From contig JAUVDV010000033.1 in NCBI GenBank assembly GCA_030595125.1, positions 1-52,508 of the forward strand: a stretch of 52,508 nt of DNA. Reading direction: 5' to 3'. The notes under the pieces were generated by a model. That model had not been told where the DNA came from. It did not search any database and worked only from the letters and a program-made list of their open reading frames with translations. Below, one piece after another: positions 15,594-23,359 of this stretch. Position 1 is the stretch's first letter. The number at the start of each line of letters is the position of its first letter. This stretch comes from Deltaproteobacteria bacterium (GTDB lineage Bacteria; Myxococcota_A; Polyangia; JAAYKL01). The position numbers were made by a program, and so were the translations under genes.

Positions 15594-16673
15594 TCAGCCC
15601 AGATCAGCGGCGATGTTGCCGAGATCCCTGAAGAACCTGTCTTCCACGTCTGCAGCCTTTTCAAACAGACCGGCGATCTCGTCGAGACCGTCATCGAGCA
15701 TCCCGGCATTCTGCCGGATCCAATCGTTGTATTCTTCATCGCTTGTGGGCAGCTTCTTGCCCAGGCGAATCAGCATCCTGGAGATATCCCGCCAGTTTCG
15801 TCCGTGCTCGATTATCCGGTCGGCCATTTCCACGAGGGCTGTGGATCCCAGCAGTTCGGCGGCCTCCTGGAGAAAGGCGCCGTACATCAGGCGGAACGCG
15901 CCGCCGCCGGTACCCTGGTCTTCGAAACCCACGGCGTTGAAGAGGATACCCTCGCGAAGTATCACGCCGGAGAAGTCTTTTGGCCATTGGCGAATTTTTT
16001 TTGCATAGGTCCGCATCCCCTGGATTCCCACGAAAAACATAAGGTTCCTGATGACCGGCGGGAGGATCATGTTCTTGCAGGTGCGCTTCATTCCCCTGAT
16101 GACGGCGTTCTTCCAGTCTATCTCGCCAGGAATATTCTTCACGTGGAAGAGGGAGTTGTCCTTTGCGAGGGGTGCATGGGTCTCCCAGGCGGCTCTCAGG
16201 TCGTCGATATGAAGGTAGCCGATCTCTTCGAAGTAGGGATCCGAGATCGTATAGCGATCACCTTCCACGCCCACGAGGATGATGAAGTGAAACGGCGCAT
16301 GGACGTGGAGGAAGGAGGGCAGGTACTTCATGTAGAACATGTCGACGCTAAGGGCCACCGGCACATTGGATTCGAGCAGTTCGTGAGCTCTGGCCAATGC
16401 CTTGTCGGTGTTCGAGTACTGTCTGGAGAAGAAGTCGATGCCGCTGAGTTTTGAAACGTTCTTCAGAATTGTGCCGGGTGGTGTGCGGATACCGATGAGT
16501 GGAAATGTACTCGGCCCCTTGGCGAAAAATAGATAGTAAAAGGCAGGCCCGGAGCCGATTCCGAAGATCATCGGTTCCGTTACTTCCAGTCCGGCGTGCC
16601 TGATGAGGTTTCGCACGCTACCCGTTTCGCAGTGGGCGCCAACATCGTGAGTGTAATTACTTATTGTTTTCAT
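15594..16673 (-). CDS. BtrH-like acyltransferase (BtrH N-terminal domain plus C-terminal DUF4872-like region)
   Basis: A 359-residue protein. The N-terminal domain has the BtrH_N pattern: HCETGSVRNLIRHAG with Cys15, VHAPFHFIILVG with His129, and ISDPYFEE with Asp145, a papain-like Cys-His-Asp arrangement. In butirosin biosynthesis BtrH moves an aminoacyl side chain from the carrier protein BtrI to the amine of ribostamycin. The helical C-terminal half fits DUF4872. The ATG at 16673 overlaps the end of the HTH gene by 17 bp; an upstream extension to 16796 is a shadow. A carrier protein gene lies in the same operon, as for BtrH/BtrI. The acyl donor and the acceptor are unknown. Confidence 0.8.
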   Translation of the reverse strand: MKTISNYTHDVGAHCETGSVRNLIRHAGLEVTEPMIFGIGSGPAFYYLFFAKGPSTFPLIGIRTPPGTILKNVSKLSGIDFFSRQYSNTDKALARAHELLESNVPVALSVDMFYMKYLPSFLHVHAPFHFIILVGVEGDRYTISDPYFEEIGYLHIDDLRAAWETHAPLAKDNSLFHVKNIPGEIDWKNAVIRGMKRTCKNMILPPVIRNLMFFVGIQGMRTYAKKIRQWPKDFSGVILREGILFNAVGFEDQGTGGGAFRLMYGAFLQEAAELLGSTALVEMADRIIEHGRNWRDISRMLIRLGKKLPTSDEEYNDWIRQNAGMLDDGLDEIAGLFEKAADVEDRFFRDLGNIAADLG

Positions 16674-17127
16674 TTGCCGTGATCGTTGTTTTTTGCAGCA
16701 GACGGTTGTTGTGCCTCGTATTTTTGACGTTGATATCGTCGGGAACGAGCGTGAAGTTGAAAAAGTCCGCGAGCATAATATCGAACACGCGGGCATATCG
16801 CTGGAGTATTTCGATGCTCACTTTCTTGAACCCATCCGGTGTCAGGTGCTTCTTGACTGTCGAGGCGCTCACACGCACGCGCGAAGCCAGATCCTTCACG
16901 GTGATTTGCTGGTAATCCATAAAGAAGTAGACGGGGCTTATCTCATTGTCCGTCAGCCTGACGAGAAGGCGCCTCACTTCCTTCGCACGCTGTTCGTAGT
17001 AGAGATGGATGTCAGATGCGAACTCCGACTCTGCCAGAGAGGATACGCATTTGCCATTCTCGTCGGCGTCCCACATCAGGAATCTGTGCGGGTGTTTTTG
17101 CTGTTCGGGTGTCTCGGTGATTATCAT
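16657..17127 (-). CDS. HTH (XRE-like) DNA-binding protein
   Basis: A 156-residue protein. Residues ~68-115 form a helix-turn-helix of the Cro/C1 kind: ITVKDLASRVRVSASTVKKH, followed by VSIEILQRYARVFDIMLADFF, the familiar end of XRE domains. The N-terminal ~65 residues are of no known family. It has a GGGGGAT ribosome site and the ATG at 17127. Encoded between the ACP and BtrH-like genes and overlapping the latter, it is probably the local regulator of this operon. No operator was identified with confidence. Confidence 0.7.
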   Translation of the reverse strand: MIITETPEQQKHPHRFLMWDADENGKCVSSLAESEFASDIHLYYEQRAKEVRRLLVRLTDNEISPVYFFMDYQQITVKDLASRVRVSASTVKKHLTPDGFKKVSIEILQRYARVFDIMLADFFNFTLVPDDINVKNTRHNNRLLQKTTITANENNK

Positions 17128-17170
17128 TGATCCCCCTGTGGGTTCTTGCAGCGCGGTGGAACGCGGCCGG

Positions 17171-17434
17171 CTATTCGGATACGAGCTTGCCCTGGATGAA
17201 GCCGGAGAGAGTGCCCAGGTTACTGTAAGACGACTTCGATCTCTCGGACGGAAGGATGTTCACACCGTATTCCTTCTCGATCATGATCTCTATTTCTATC
17301 GCGTCAATCGAGTCGAACTCCAGGCCATCGCCACCGAAGAGCGGGGTCTTTCCGGTGATTTTGCTCGGATCGACTTCCTCCAGTTGGAGGTGCTTGATCA
17401 GTTTGCCCAGTAGTTCCGATTCGTATTCGTTCAT
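17171..17434 (-). CDS. Acyl carrier protein
   Basis: An 87-residue protein with the four-helix ACP pattern and the phosphopantetheine attachment site LEFDSIDAIEI (Ser42). The acidic helix II and MIEKEYGVNI helix III are typical. It is the first gene of the operon with the BtrH-like acyltransferase, and is more likely its dedicated acyl donor carrier than the fatty acid ACP, which usually sits with fabD/fabG (fabD and fabG lie 12 kb away). No phosphopantetheinyl transferase or loading ligase is in the window. Confidence 0.88.
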   Translation of the reverse strand: MNEYESELLGKLIKHLQLEEVDPSKITGKTPLFGGDGLEFDSIDAIEIEIMIEKEYGVNILPSERSKSSYSNLGTLSGFIQGKLVSE

Positions 17435-17554
17435 CTGGCTTACACTTGTTCCTGGCTGTCGATGACAGGCATCTTCGAAACATCCTCCGGGGTCTTGCCG
17501 AAAGTGGTAAATATCAGGCGAGATCTCGCGTGTAAAGAGTCGATGCGCGCCAGT

Positions 17555-17573
17555 CAGGCTGGCGAATTATGCA
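17555..17573 (-). repeat. 19-bp core of the TGCATAATTCGCCAG repeat, inverted copy
   Basis: On the minus strand this 19-mer is identical to 28392-28410 and 43174-43192. Here it lies in the divergent gap between the ACP and sigma-54 activator genes and forms part of a small hairpin (CGCCAG / CTGGCG). Confidence 0.7.
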
Positions 17574-17635
17574 AGTTAGAATATTTTGTTTCGATTTTCC
17601 GTGGAAGTCTTCGATTTGGGTCGTATATTTTGTCA

Positions 17636-19018
17636 ATGAAAGAATGTCCCGACGAGCTGTTCCCGCTGATTTTCGACAGCATCAATGAAGGTGTCTTCAC
17701 GGTTGATGAGAATTTCAAGATCACCTCGTTCAACGCCGCCGCCGAGCGCATCATCGGCATCTCCAAAAACGACGCCATCGGGAAACCGTGCCACGAGGTG
17801 TTGCGGGCGAGTATTTGCCAGAAGAGGTGCGCCCTGAGGTCCACTCTTGAAACAGGTGAGCCGAAGCGCGATGTTCGCGTGGATGTGTTGAACGCCCATA
17901 TGGAGTCGGTGCCCATCACGATCTCAACCGCAGTGCTGAGGGACAGTGACGGCCGTCTGATCGGAGGGGTCGAGATCTTCAAGGACGTTTCCGAGATGGA
18001 AACCCTGCGCAGCGAGCTGGACGGACGTCGGAGCTTTCGGGACATCATCGGACAGAGCGCCCCCATGAGGGAGATCTTCGCGCTGATCCCGCAGGTGGCC
18101 GAGTCCGAGGCGCCGGTACTCGTGAGTGGGCCGAGCGGTACGGGGAAGGAACTCGTCGCGCAGGCGGTTCACGATCTGTCACCGCGAAAGGACAAAGCCT
18201 TTGTTCGCGTGAACAGCGGGGCTCTGCCGGACACCCTGCTCGAGTCGGAGCTCTTCGGGTACGTGAGGGGCGCCTTCACGGGGGCCAACCGCGACAAGCC
18301 CGGCCGATTTCAGCTGGCCCACGGAGGCACTCTCTTCCTCGACGAGATCGGCGACATCTCACCGGCGTCCCAGGTCAAGCTGCTGAGGGCTCTCGAGGAA
18401 GGCGAGATCCAACCCCTGGGAGCCGCGACAACCACCAGGGTGGATGTGCGACTGATCTGCGCGACCAACCAGGACCTGGAGAGCATGGTGGCCGACGGCC
18501 TGTTCCGCGAGGATCTCTATTATCGAATACGGGTCATCCCGATCGATCTGCCAACGCTCAATCAACGCCGGGAAGACATCCCCCTGCTCATTGCACACTT
18601 TGTCAAACTGCATTCGGCCCGCACGGGTCGCCCCGCTCCGAGCATCAGCAGCAAGGCCATGAGGCTGCTCTATGACTACAAATACCCGGGGAACGTGCGC
18701 GAACTGAGGAACATCATCGAGCGCGCTTTCGTCCTTTGCTCGCGAAGCACAATCGAGCCCCACTGCCTTCCCCCGGAGGTCGTTTACCCGTCGGAATCGC
18801 GCGCCCCTCGCGCGCCGGGCGCCGGTTCCCTTCCCTCGGAGAAGAAGATCGCTTTGACCGATGCAACAAGCCCCGCAAATCACCCGGACACCCCGGAGGC
18901 CCGCAAGCTGCGTTCACTCCTGGAGGCCCACGGCTGGAACCGCACCGCCACAGCCAGAGAGCTGGGCATAGGTCGTACAACGCTGTGGCGAAGGATGAAG
19001 GGCTACGGACTGATCTAA
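17636..19018 (+). CDS. Sigma-54-dependent transcriptional activator (PAS-AAA+-Fis)
   Basis: A 460-residue enhancer-binding protein from the ATG at 17636. An upstream TTG/ATG extension to 17462 has no domain and crosses a repeat. An N-terminal PAS domain (about 5-120) carries three closely set Cys (C52, C61, C65 in GKPCHEVLRASICQKRC), a possible redox or metal/Fe-S sensor. The AAA+ domain has Walker A GPSGTGKE (K171), the sigma-54 contact loop GAFTGA (212-217) and Walker B LFLDEIGD. The C-terminus is a Fis-type HTH (GWNRTATARELGIGRTTLWRRM). It is divergent from the ACP operon. In Desulfovibrio a similar activator controls the ORP operon, so the sigma-54 promoter at 24307 is a likely target. 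Confidence 0.92.
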   Translation: MKECPDELFPLIFDSINEGVFTVDENFKITSFNAAAERIIGISKNDAIGKPCHEVLRASICQKRCALRSTLETGEPKRDVRVDVLNAHMESVPITISTAVLRDSDGRLIGGVEIFKDVSEMETLRSELDGRRSFRDIIGQSAPMREIFALIPQVAESEAPVLVSGPSGTGKELVAQAVHDLSPRKDKAFVRVNSGALPDTLLESELFGYVRGAFTGANRDKPGRFQLAHGGTLFLDEIGDISPASQVKLLRALEEGEIQPLGAATTTRVDVRLICATNQDLESMVADGLFREDLYYRIRVIPIDLPTLNQRREDIPLLIAHFVKLHSARTGRPAPSISSKAMRLLYDYKYPGNVRELRNIIERAFVLCSRSTIEPHCLPPEVVYPSESRAPRAPGAGSLPSEKKIALTDATSPANHPDTPEARKLRSLLEAHGWNRTATARELGIGRTTLWRRMKGYGLI

Positions 19019-19026
19019 ACTTTTGG

Positions 19027-19590
19027 CTAGTCGCCCCAGAGGTCCCAGACGTGTTGGTAGCCGTCGTGGTAACAGGCCTCGTTTTCATCGTGCCATTCGA
19101 GCTGGTCGGATATGTTCAGGATCTGGTGACACTCGTCCCTGGCGGTGCAATTAGCTTCGGTGCTGTCGTCGATGGTAACAATGCCGTACTCGGAACACTC
19201 CCAGAGATCGGTGTCCCAGATGCACCGGAAATAGTCCGTCCACAGGCTACCGGTGAGGTGTTCCACGAAAGTGTAGGTAGTGGTATCGCCATCGTTGTCT
19301 GGCTCGTAAACGTACACCCCGTTGTCGGCCCGAAACGCACAGTTGGCGATGCAGGCCTCCTTGTGGCTCACCTTGGCTTCTTCGAGCTCCTCGCCGTTGA
19401 TGGCCAGACCTTCATTATTCTCGAGCAACATGTTCCAATGGCAAAGGGTCACCTCCTCGCACCAGTCCTTGCAAACCTTGGGCGCGGCGGTGTTCACGTC
19501 GTCGATGGCCTCACCGAGCACGGGATCTACGTCGCAGCCCGGCGCCAGGCAGGTTGCAAGCAAGACCAACACCAAAGACAGAACTCTCAT
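19027..19590 (-). CDS. Cys-rich lipoprotein of unknown function
   Basis: A 187-residue product with a signal peptide and the lipobox LAPGC (Cys19). The mature part has about ten Cys with spacings like WCEEVTLCHW and ACIANCAF, probably forming disulfides outside the cytoplasm. It also has an acidic stretch (EPDNDGDTTTY). I do not recognise the family. Its stop lies 9 bp from the end of the convergent sigma-54 activator gene. An 18-bp dyad lies 30 bp upstream of its start (19620-19637). Confidence 0.7.
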   Translation of the reverse strand: MRVLSLVLVLLATCLAPGCDVDPVLGEAIDDVNTAAPKVCKDWCEEVTLCHWNMLLENNEGLAINGEELEEAKVSHKEACIANCAFRADNGVYVYEPDNDGDTTTYTFVEHLTGSLWTDYFRCIWDTDLWECSEYGIVTIDDSTEANCTARDECHQILNISDQLEWHDENEACYHDGYQHVWDLWGD

Positions 19591-19619
19591 GGTATTCTCC
19601 CTTCATGTAGTTGAATAAC

Positions 19620-19637
19620 GATAATGGAGACATTATC
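19620..19637. promoter_or_regulatory. 18-bp dyad upstream of the Cys-rich lipoprotein gene
   Basis: GATAATG and CATTATC are perfect inverted arms around a 4-nt spacer. The AT-rich symmetric form and the position 30 bp upstream of the start at 19590 suggest an operator of a metal- or redox-responsive repressor; this is inference. It could also be a hairpin. Confidence 0.35.
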
Positions 19638-19684
19638 CCAACAGGTATCCACATCTGTCAAACGTCTTGTCGATTTCTTGAACC

Positions 19685-20131
19685 TCAATCATAAGCCAGG
19701 CGCGTCGCCTCATCCACCAACGTCGGTTGAATCATTTCCTGCCATTGTGCGGATTCCCAGGTTTTCAACTCGGTGTGAGTACCATGATATTTTTGAGGAA
19801 TGGGATGCGTCCCTATAACAACCTTCATCCCAAATTTCGTTTCGATGAAATCCCTGAAAAAGGCGATTCGGGGGCACGGCGGATATCCGACGACCAAACC
19901 GGTCGCCAGGTGAACGACCTGGGCTCCGTTGTTCTTCATCTCTTGAGGAGCGTATTCGACGTTGCCCCCCGGGCAGCCGGCACAGGTTGCATACCCGACC
20001 AGCTCCACCTCCTTGTTCTCATAGACACTGAAGGCGCCCTCTCTGTTGTGAAGAGATCTCAGGCACTTGCCCCCTGCGCAGGTGCGGTAGCGGTCGCAAA
20101 TGATAATCCCGATTTTTACTTTTTCATTCAT
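19685..20131 (-). CDS. CGGC-domain protein (putative metal-binding)
   Basis: A 148-residue cytoplasmic protein of the CGGC family. Clustered Cys: C12, C18, C23 (ICDRYRTCAGGKC), C50 and C53 (TCAGCPGGN), C86 (YPPCPR). CGGC domains occur mostly in anaerobes and are thought to bind metal or an Fe-S centre; the biochemical role is unknown. The start ATG overlaps the end of the 90-residue gene upstream, so the two form one transcript divergent from the TonB receptor gene. This arrangement hints at a role in metal handling. Confidence 0.85.
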   Translation of the reverse strand: MNEKVKIGIIICDRYRTCAGGKCLRSLHNREGAFSVYENKEVELVGYATCAGCPGGNVEYAPQEMKNNGAQVVHLATGLVVGYPPCPRIAFFRDFIETKFGMKVVIGTHPIPQKYHGTHTELKTWESAQWQEMIQPTLVDEATRLAYD

Positions 20132-20400
20132 GGCGCTTCCTCCTCAATGACCACCACCTTGCCATTTTCAGTTCGTATGATCTCGACCGTTAGCGGCCCG
20201 GAGCCGTCCAGTTCCGTGCGCCGCGCTCTCAACGCGCGAAAGTCCGTGCCTGTGAGAAAATCAGTCAGCATCTCCAGATCCCGATGAACTTCCGGTCCGT
20301 GACTGTGCTCGTCGGTCGAAGACAGAACCTCCTTCACCAGCCTGTCCCGTTGTCGCCGCGCCTCGGTTTCTATGCAATGACCATCCAGAAAGAGCTTCAT
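20128..20400 (-). CDS. Small protein of unknown function, co-transcribed with the CGGC gene
   Basis: A 90-residue product (MKLFLDGHCIETEARRQRD). The ATG at 20400 has GAGGCGAAG upstream; a start at 20412 is also open. It is highly charged, with a central helix and a C-terminal beta strand (LTVEIIRTENGKVVVIEEE). No signal peptide, no known motif. Its stop overlaps the CGGC start by 4 bp. The 61-bp gap to the TonB receptor gene is AT-rich and must hold both divergent promoters. Confidence 0.65.
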   Translation of the reverse strand: MKLFLDGHCIETEARRQRDRLVKEVLSSTDEHSHGPEVHRDLEMLTDFLTGTDFRALRARRTELDGSGPLTVEIIRTENGKVVVIEEEAP

Positions 20401-20461
20401 GCTTCGCCTCACGACAGTAGCAACGGTTTACAATTACGTAGCATGTATATAACAAGTCTTC

Positions 20462-22531
20462 ATGCTCCCTCGTATTCTATCCCGGATGTTGCCACTTTGC
20501 GCAACACTGGTCTGCCTTTCATCTGCAGCGAGCCAGCCTGGCGAGGAGGATTCCACAAGTCACGACCTCATTGGAGCCTACGAGACAGAGGTACATTCCC
20601 ACCGTCCGCCAATGTCCGCAGGATCTATTTCCATCACCGGAGAGGAGATCGAGAAAGCCCACCCTTCGTCGACTGACGAGACCCTCGAACTCGTACAGGG
20701 AGTCACCGTCGTTCAGCACGGTGCGCAGGGAAAGGGACACCAGCTCTTCCTGCGAGGTTTCGATGCGGCTCACGGAAGCGACGTGGAGGTGCTGCTCGAG
20801 GGCATCTCTCTCAACGAGCCGTCTCATGTTCACGGGCAGGGATATCTGGACCTGTACGGCATCATTCCGGAGGTCATACTGGAGATCGTCGCCGTCAAGG
20901 GTCCGTTCCTTCCATGGCAAGGTAACTTTGCCACCGCCGGATCCATAGGTTTTCATCTCGGGGTCTCGCAGGATCTCCGACCCGGGCTGGTCCGAACCGA
21001 GGTCAGCCATCGGGGGCGGTTGCGCTCGGTGGTGGTCATCGCTCCGGAAGACCAGCCGGAGGAGACCTTCGTCGCCGCAGAGGCCGTCTACGATCGTGGC
21101 TTCGGACCGGACCGCGAGGCCAGGCGCGCCGCCTTCATTGGCAGTCGCCGTCGCGACATGAGCGACGGAACCGAGTTGAACGCGCTCCTCACGGCCCAGA
21201 CCGCCCGCTTCGAGTCTCCCGGCGCCCTGCGGCTCGCAGACGTGGAGGACGGGAAAATTGATTTTCACGGCGCCTACGGTCCTGTTGGAGAGGGTCTTTC
21301 CGATCGGGTGCTCGCGCGGCTCGGCATGAATAGAGATACCGGCGGTACGGATCTGGGTATGTCCGTGTACGGCATGCTCCGTCAGTTTTCTCTTGAGGAG
21401 AACTTCACCGGTGATCTGGTCCACGAGGTCCTCGGCGATCGCAAGTGGCAACAACAGTCCGGCGGCTCGGTCGGGGCGGACATCGAATTGGAGCACAAGC
21501 TCTCGCGGAGATTTACGTCGGCCTTGCTCGCCGGGGCCGGGTGGAGGCTGGACGTTGTACACCAGCGGGAGGTACAGGTCGACGACGCGGGCGCCGCATG
21601 GCAAACGAACCGCGACCTGGACGCCGGGATACAGCACGTTCACCTGTTCACGGGGTACAGGCTCTCGCCCTGGTCCTGGCTGGAGATCTATCCCTCCGTC
21701 AGACTCGACCTGTTTCTGTTCGACGCGCGCGACCAGCTGGAGGAGCGGGCAGCCGACGAGTCCGAGGTGGCGATCTCACCGAGGGTGGCCCTTTCTTTTC
21801 CCGTCCATCGCAAGGTCACACTTTACGCCGACTACGGTCGGGGTTTCAGAGCGCCGGAGGCGAGGGCGATCGTTGCCATCGGGGACACGACAGAAGACGA
21901 AACAGTCGCCACGTACGCCGGGGGATCGCCCAAAATCGCTACCTGTGATGCCGCAGAGTTGGGAGCCGAGATCTCTCCACACGACATTGCTGTTTTTCGG
22001 ATCGCCGGTTTCGCCACCTGGATGGAACGCGAAGTGTTGTTCGATCACGTGAGCAACACGAACCTGGAGATGGATGGAACGAGACGCCTGGGCGTGGAAG
22101 CGTCGACCGCGTTTATGCCGGTCTCGTGGCTGTCGACCCTCGCGGAGCTCACCTGGACCGACGCCCGGTTCAAGAGATCCGGGAACCCGGTACCGAGCGC
22201 ACCCGTCTGGCTCGGCGCTTTGCGGCTCTTTATCGGTGAGGAACGGGGCCCGTACGGCGGGTCAAGGGTCCTGTGGATCGGCGCGCGGCCGCTTGCCCAT
22301 GGAGCCCGCGTTGACGGCTACGCAAGACTGGATCTGAACGCGGGTTGGCGCTTCACGCATTTCGATGTGAGCATCATCGTGGACAACGCCCTGGGATGGA
22401 AGATCATGGAGGGCGCCTATCATTACGCGTCTCGGTTCGACCCCACGCAGGAGCGCAGCGTCATTCCGAGAATTCACTACGTCGCGGGGGAGCCGCTGAC
22501 CGCGAGGATCATGCTCACCGCATATCTTTGA
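20462..22531 (+). CDS. TonB-dependent outer-membrane receptor
   Basis: A 689-residue protein with a signal peptide, then the plug domain: SISITGEEIEKAHPSSTDETL, LVQGVTVVQHGAQGKG, FLRGFDAAHGSDVEVLLEGI and VAVKGPF. A long beta-barrel region follows (YADYGRGFRAPEARA is typical) and ends in ARIMLTAYL with a near-terminal aromatic. Such receptors import metal chelates, cobalamin or other scarce substrates using TonB energy. The His-rich plug (AHGSD, SHVHGQGY) and the His-rich lipoproteins downstream suggest a metal ligand (inference). TonB/ExbB/ExbD are not nearby. First gene of a three-gene set. Confidence 0.9.
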   Translation: MLPRILSRMLPLCATLVCLSSAASQPGEEDSTSHDLIGAYETEVHSHRPPMSAGSISITGEEIEKAHPSSTDETLELVQGVTVVQHGAQGKGHQLFLRGFDAAHGSDVEVLLEGISLNEPSHVHGQGYLDLYGIIPEVILEIVAVKGPFLPWQGNFATAGSIGFHLGVSQDLRPGLVRTEVSHRGRLRSVVVIAPEDQPEETFVAAEAVYDRGFGPDREARRAAFIGSRRRDMSDGTELNALLTAQTARFESPGALRLADVEDGKIDFHGAYGPVGEGLSDRVLARLGMNRDTGGTDLGMSVYGMLRQFSLEENFTGDLVHEVLGDRKWQQQSGGSVGADIELEHKLSRRFTSALLAGAGWRLDVVHQREVQVDDAGAAWQTNRDLDAGIQHVHLFTGYRLSPWSWLEIYPSVRLDLFLFDARDQLEERAADESEVAISPRVALSFPVHRKVTLYADYGRGFRAPEARAIVAIGDTTEDETVATYAGGSPKIATCDAAELGAEISPHDIAVFRIAGFATWMEREVLFDHVSNTNLEMDGTRRLGVEASTAFMPVSWLSTLAELTWTDARFKRSGNPVPSAPVWLGALRLFIGEERGPYGGSRVLWIGARPLAHGARVDGYARLDLNAGWRFTHFDVSIIVDNALGWKIMEGAYHYASRFDPTQERSVIPRIHYVAGEPLTARIMLTAYL

Positions 22532-22548
22532 GATTGGACAATAGAACC

Positions 22549-23340
22549 ATGTGGAAACGATCAATCATCATCACCATCACGCTGCTCGTCGCTGCGCTCA
22601 TTGTCGGGGTGTGCGATCCGGGCGGAGATGAACCGGTCTTGATCTCCCTGCCGGTGGTCGTCGACGGTGATGAGATCGTGACGTGCGTCAACGATGAGGG
22701 GTGGACCGTTGAGGTTTCCACTTTCCGTCTGGCCGTTCGGGATCTGGAATTCACCATCGAGGGGGAGATCCACGCCGGCCTGTCCGGCAGGATCTCGGAA
22801 CTACTGATCCCGACGGCCCTGGCACACCCCGGCCACCTTGCGGGAGGGGATGTTACCGGCGAGCTGACCGGCGACTTCGTGCTCGATCTACATGCAGATG
22901 TTGAACAGAGCCTGGGCCGAGCGGATCTCCTGGTCGGCGAATATCACGGTTTCAATTTGTCTTTCCGCGTCGCGAGTGAATCGGATGGTCTCGACGGCAA
23001 CGATCCGTTGCTCGGCCATACAGCCTTGATAGAAGGTCAGGCCACGCGAGATGACGACACGGTGGATTTCACGGCTGTCCTGGATGTGGAAGACGGAACC
23101 GGGATGGTGGGAGGCACGTTCAACCTCGATGTGACCGAGACTACATCGTCCACGCTCGTCATGCGGATCCACACCATCGATCCGTACGAGAACGACACCC
23201 TGTTCGACGGCCTCGACTTCCTTGCAATCGATGACGACCATGACGGTGTAGCCCTCATCGAGCCCGGTGACGAAGCGCACAACGTCCTGGCCAAGACAAT
23301 TGTTCGACATGATCACTACGGCGTGATCCCACAACCGTAA
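22549..23340 (+). CDS. His-rich lipoprotein or periplasmic protein next to the TonB receptor
   Basis: A 263-residue product; the ATG at 22549 is 17 bp after the receptor stop. An N-terminal hydrophobic segment (IIITITLLVAALIVGVC) ends in a possible lipobox Cys. The mature part is beta-rich and acidic with scattered His (LAHPGHLAGG, VRHDHYGV). I do not recognise the family. The operon position and His content suggest that it binds the substrate of the receptor. Alternative: an outer-leaflet accessory lipoprotein. Confidence 0.65.
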   Translation: MWKRSIIITITLLVAALIVGVCDPGGDEPVLISLPVVVDGDEIVTCVNDEGWTVEVSTFRLAVRDLEFTIEGEIHAGLSGRISELLIPTALAHPGHLAGGDVTGELTGDFVLDLHADVEQSLGRADLLVGEYHGFNLSFRVASESDGLDGNDPLLGHTALIEGQATRDDDTVDFTAVLDVEDGTGMVGGTFNLDVTETTSSTLVMRIHTIDPYENDTLFDGLDFLAIDDDHDGVALIEPGDEAHNVLAKTIVRHDHYGVIPQP

Positions 23341-23359
23341 TATGACAGGAGGAGAAGAA

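Noticed and set aside
14610-16454. 614-residue open frame on the plus strand
   Set aside because: It crosses two well-supported minus-strand genes (methyltransferase-ABC and BtrH-like), has no ribosome site or domain, and follows their codon pattern in reverse.
17462-17635. N-terminal extension of the sigma-54 activator
   Set aside because: These 58 residues have no PAS-like character, cross a dispersed repeat with a hairpin, and the ATG at 17636 places the PAS domain at the usual distance from the start.
20519-21643. 374-residue open frame on the minus strand
   Set aside because: Antisense shadow of the TonB receptor; no motif and wrong codon bias.
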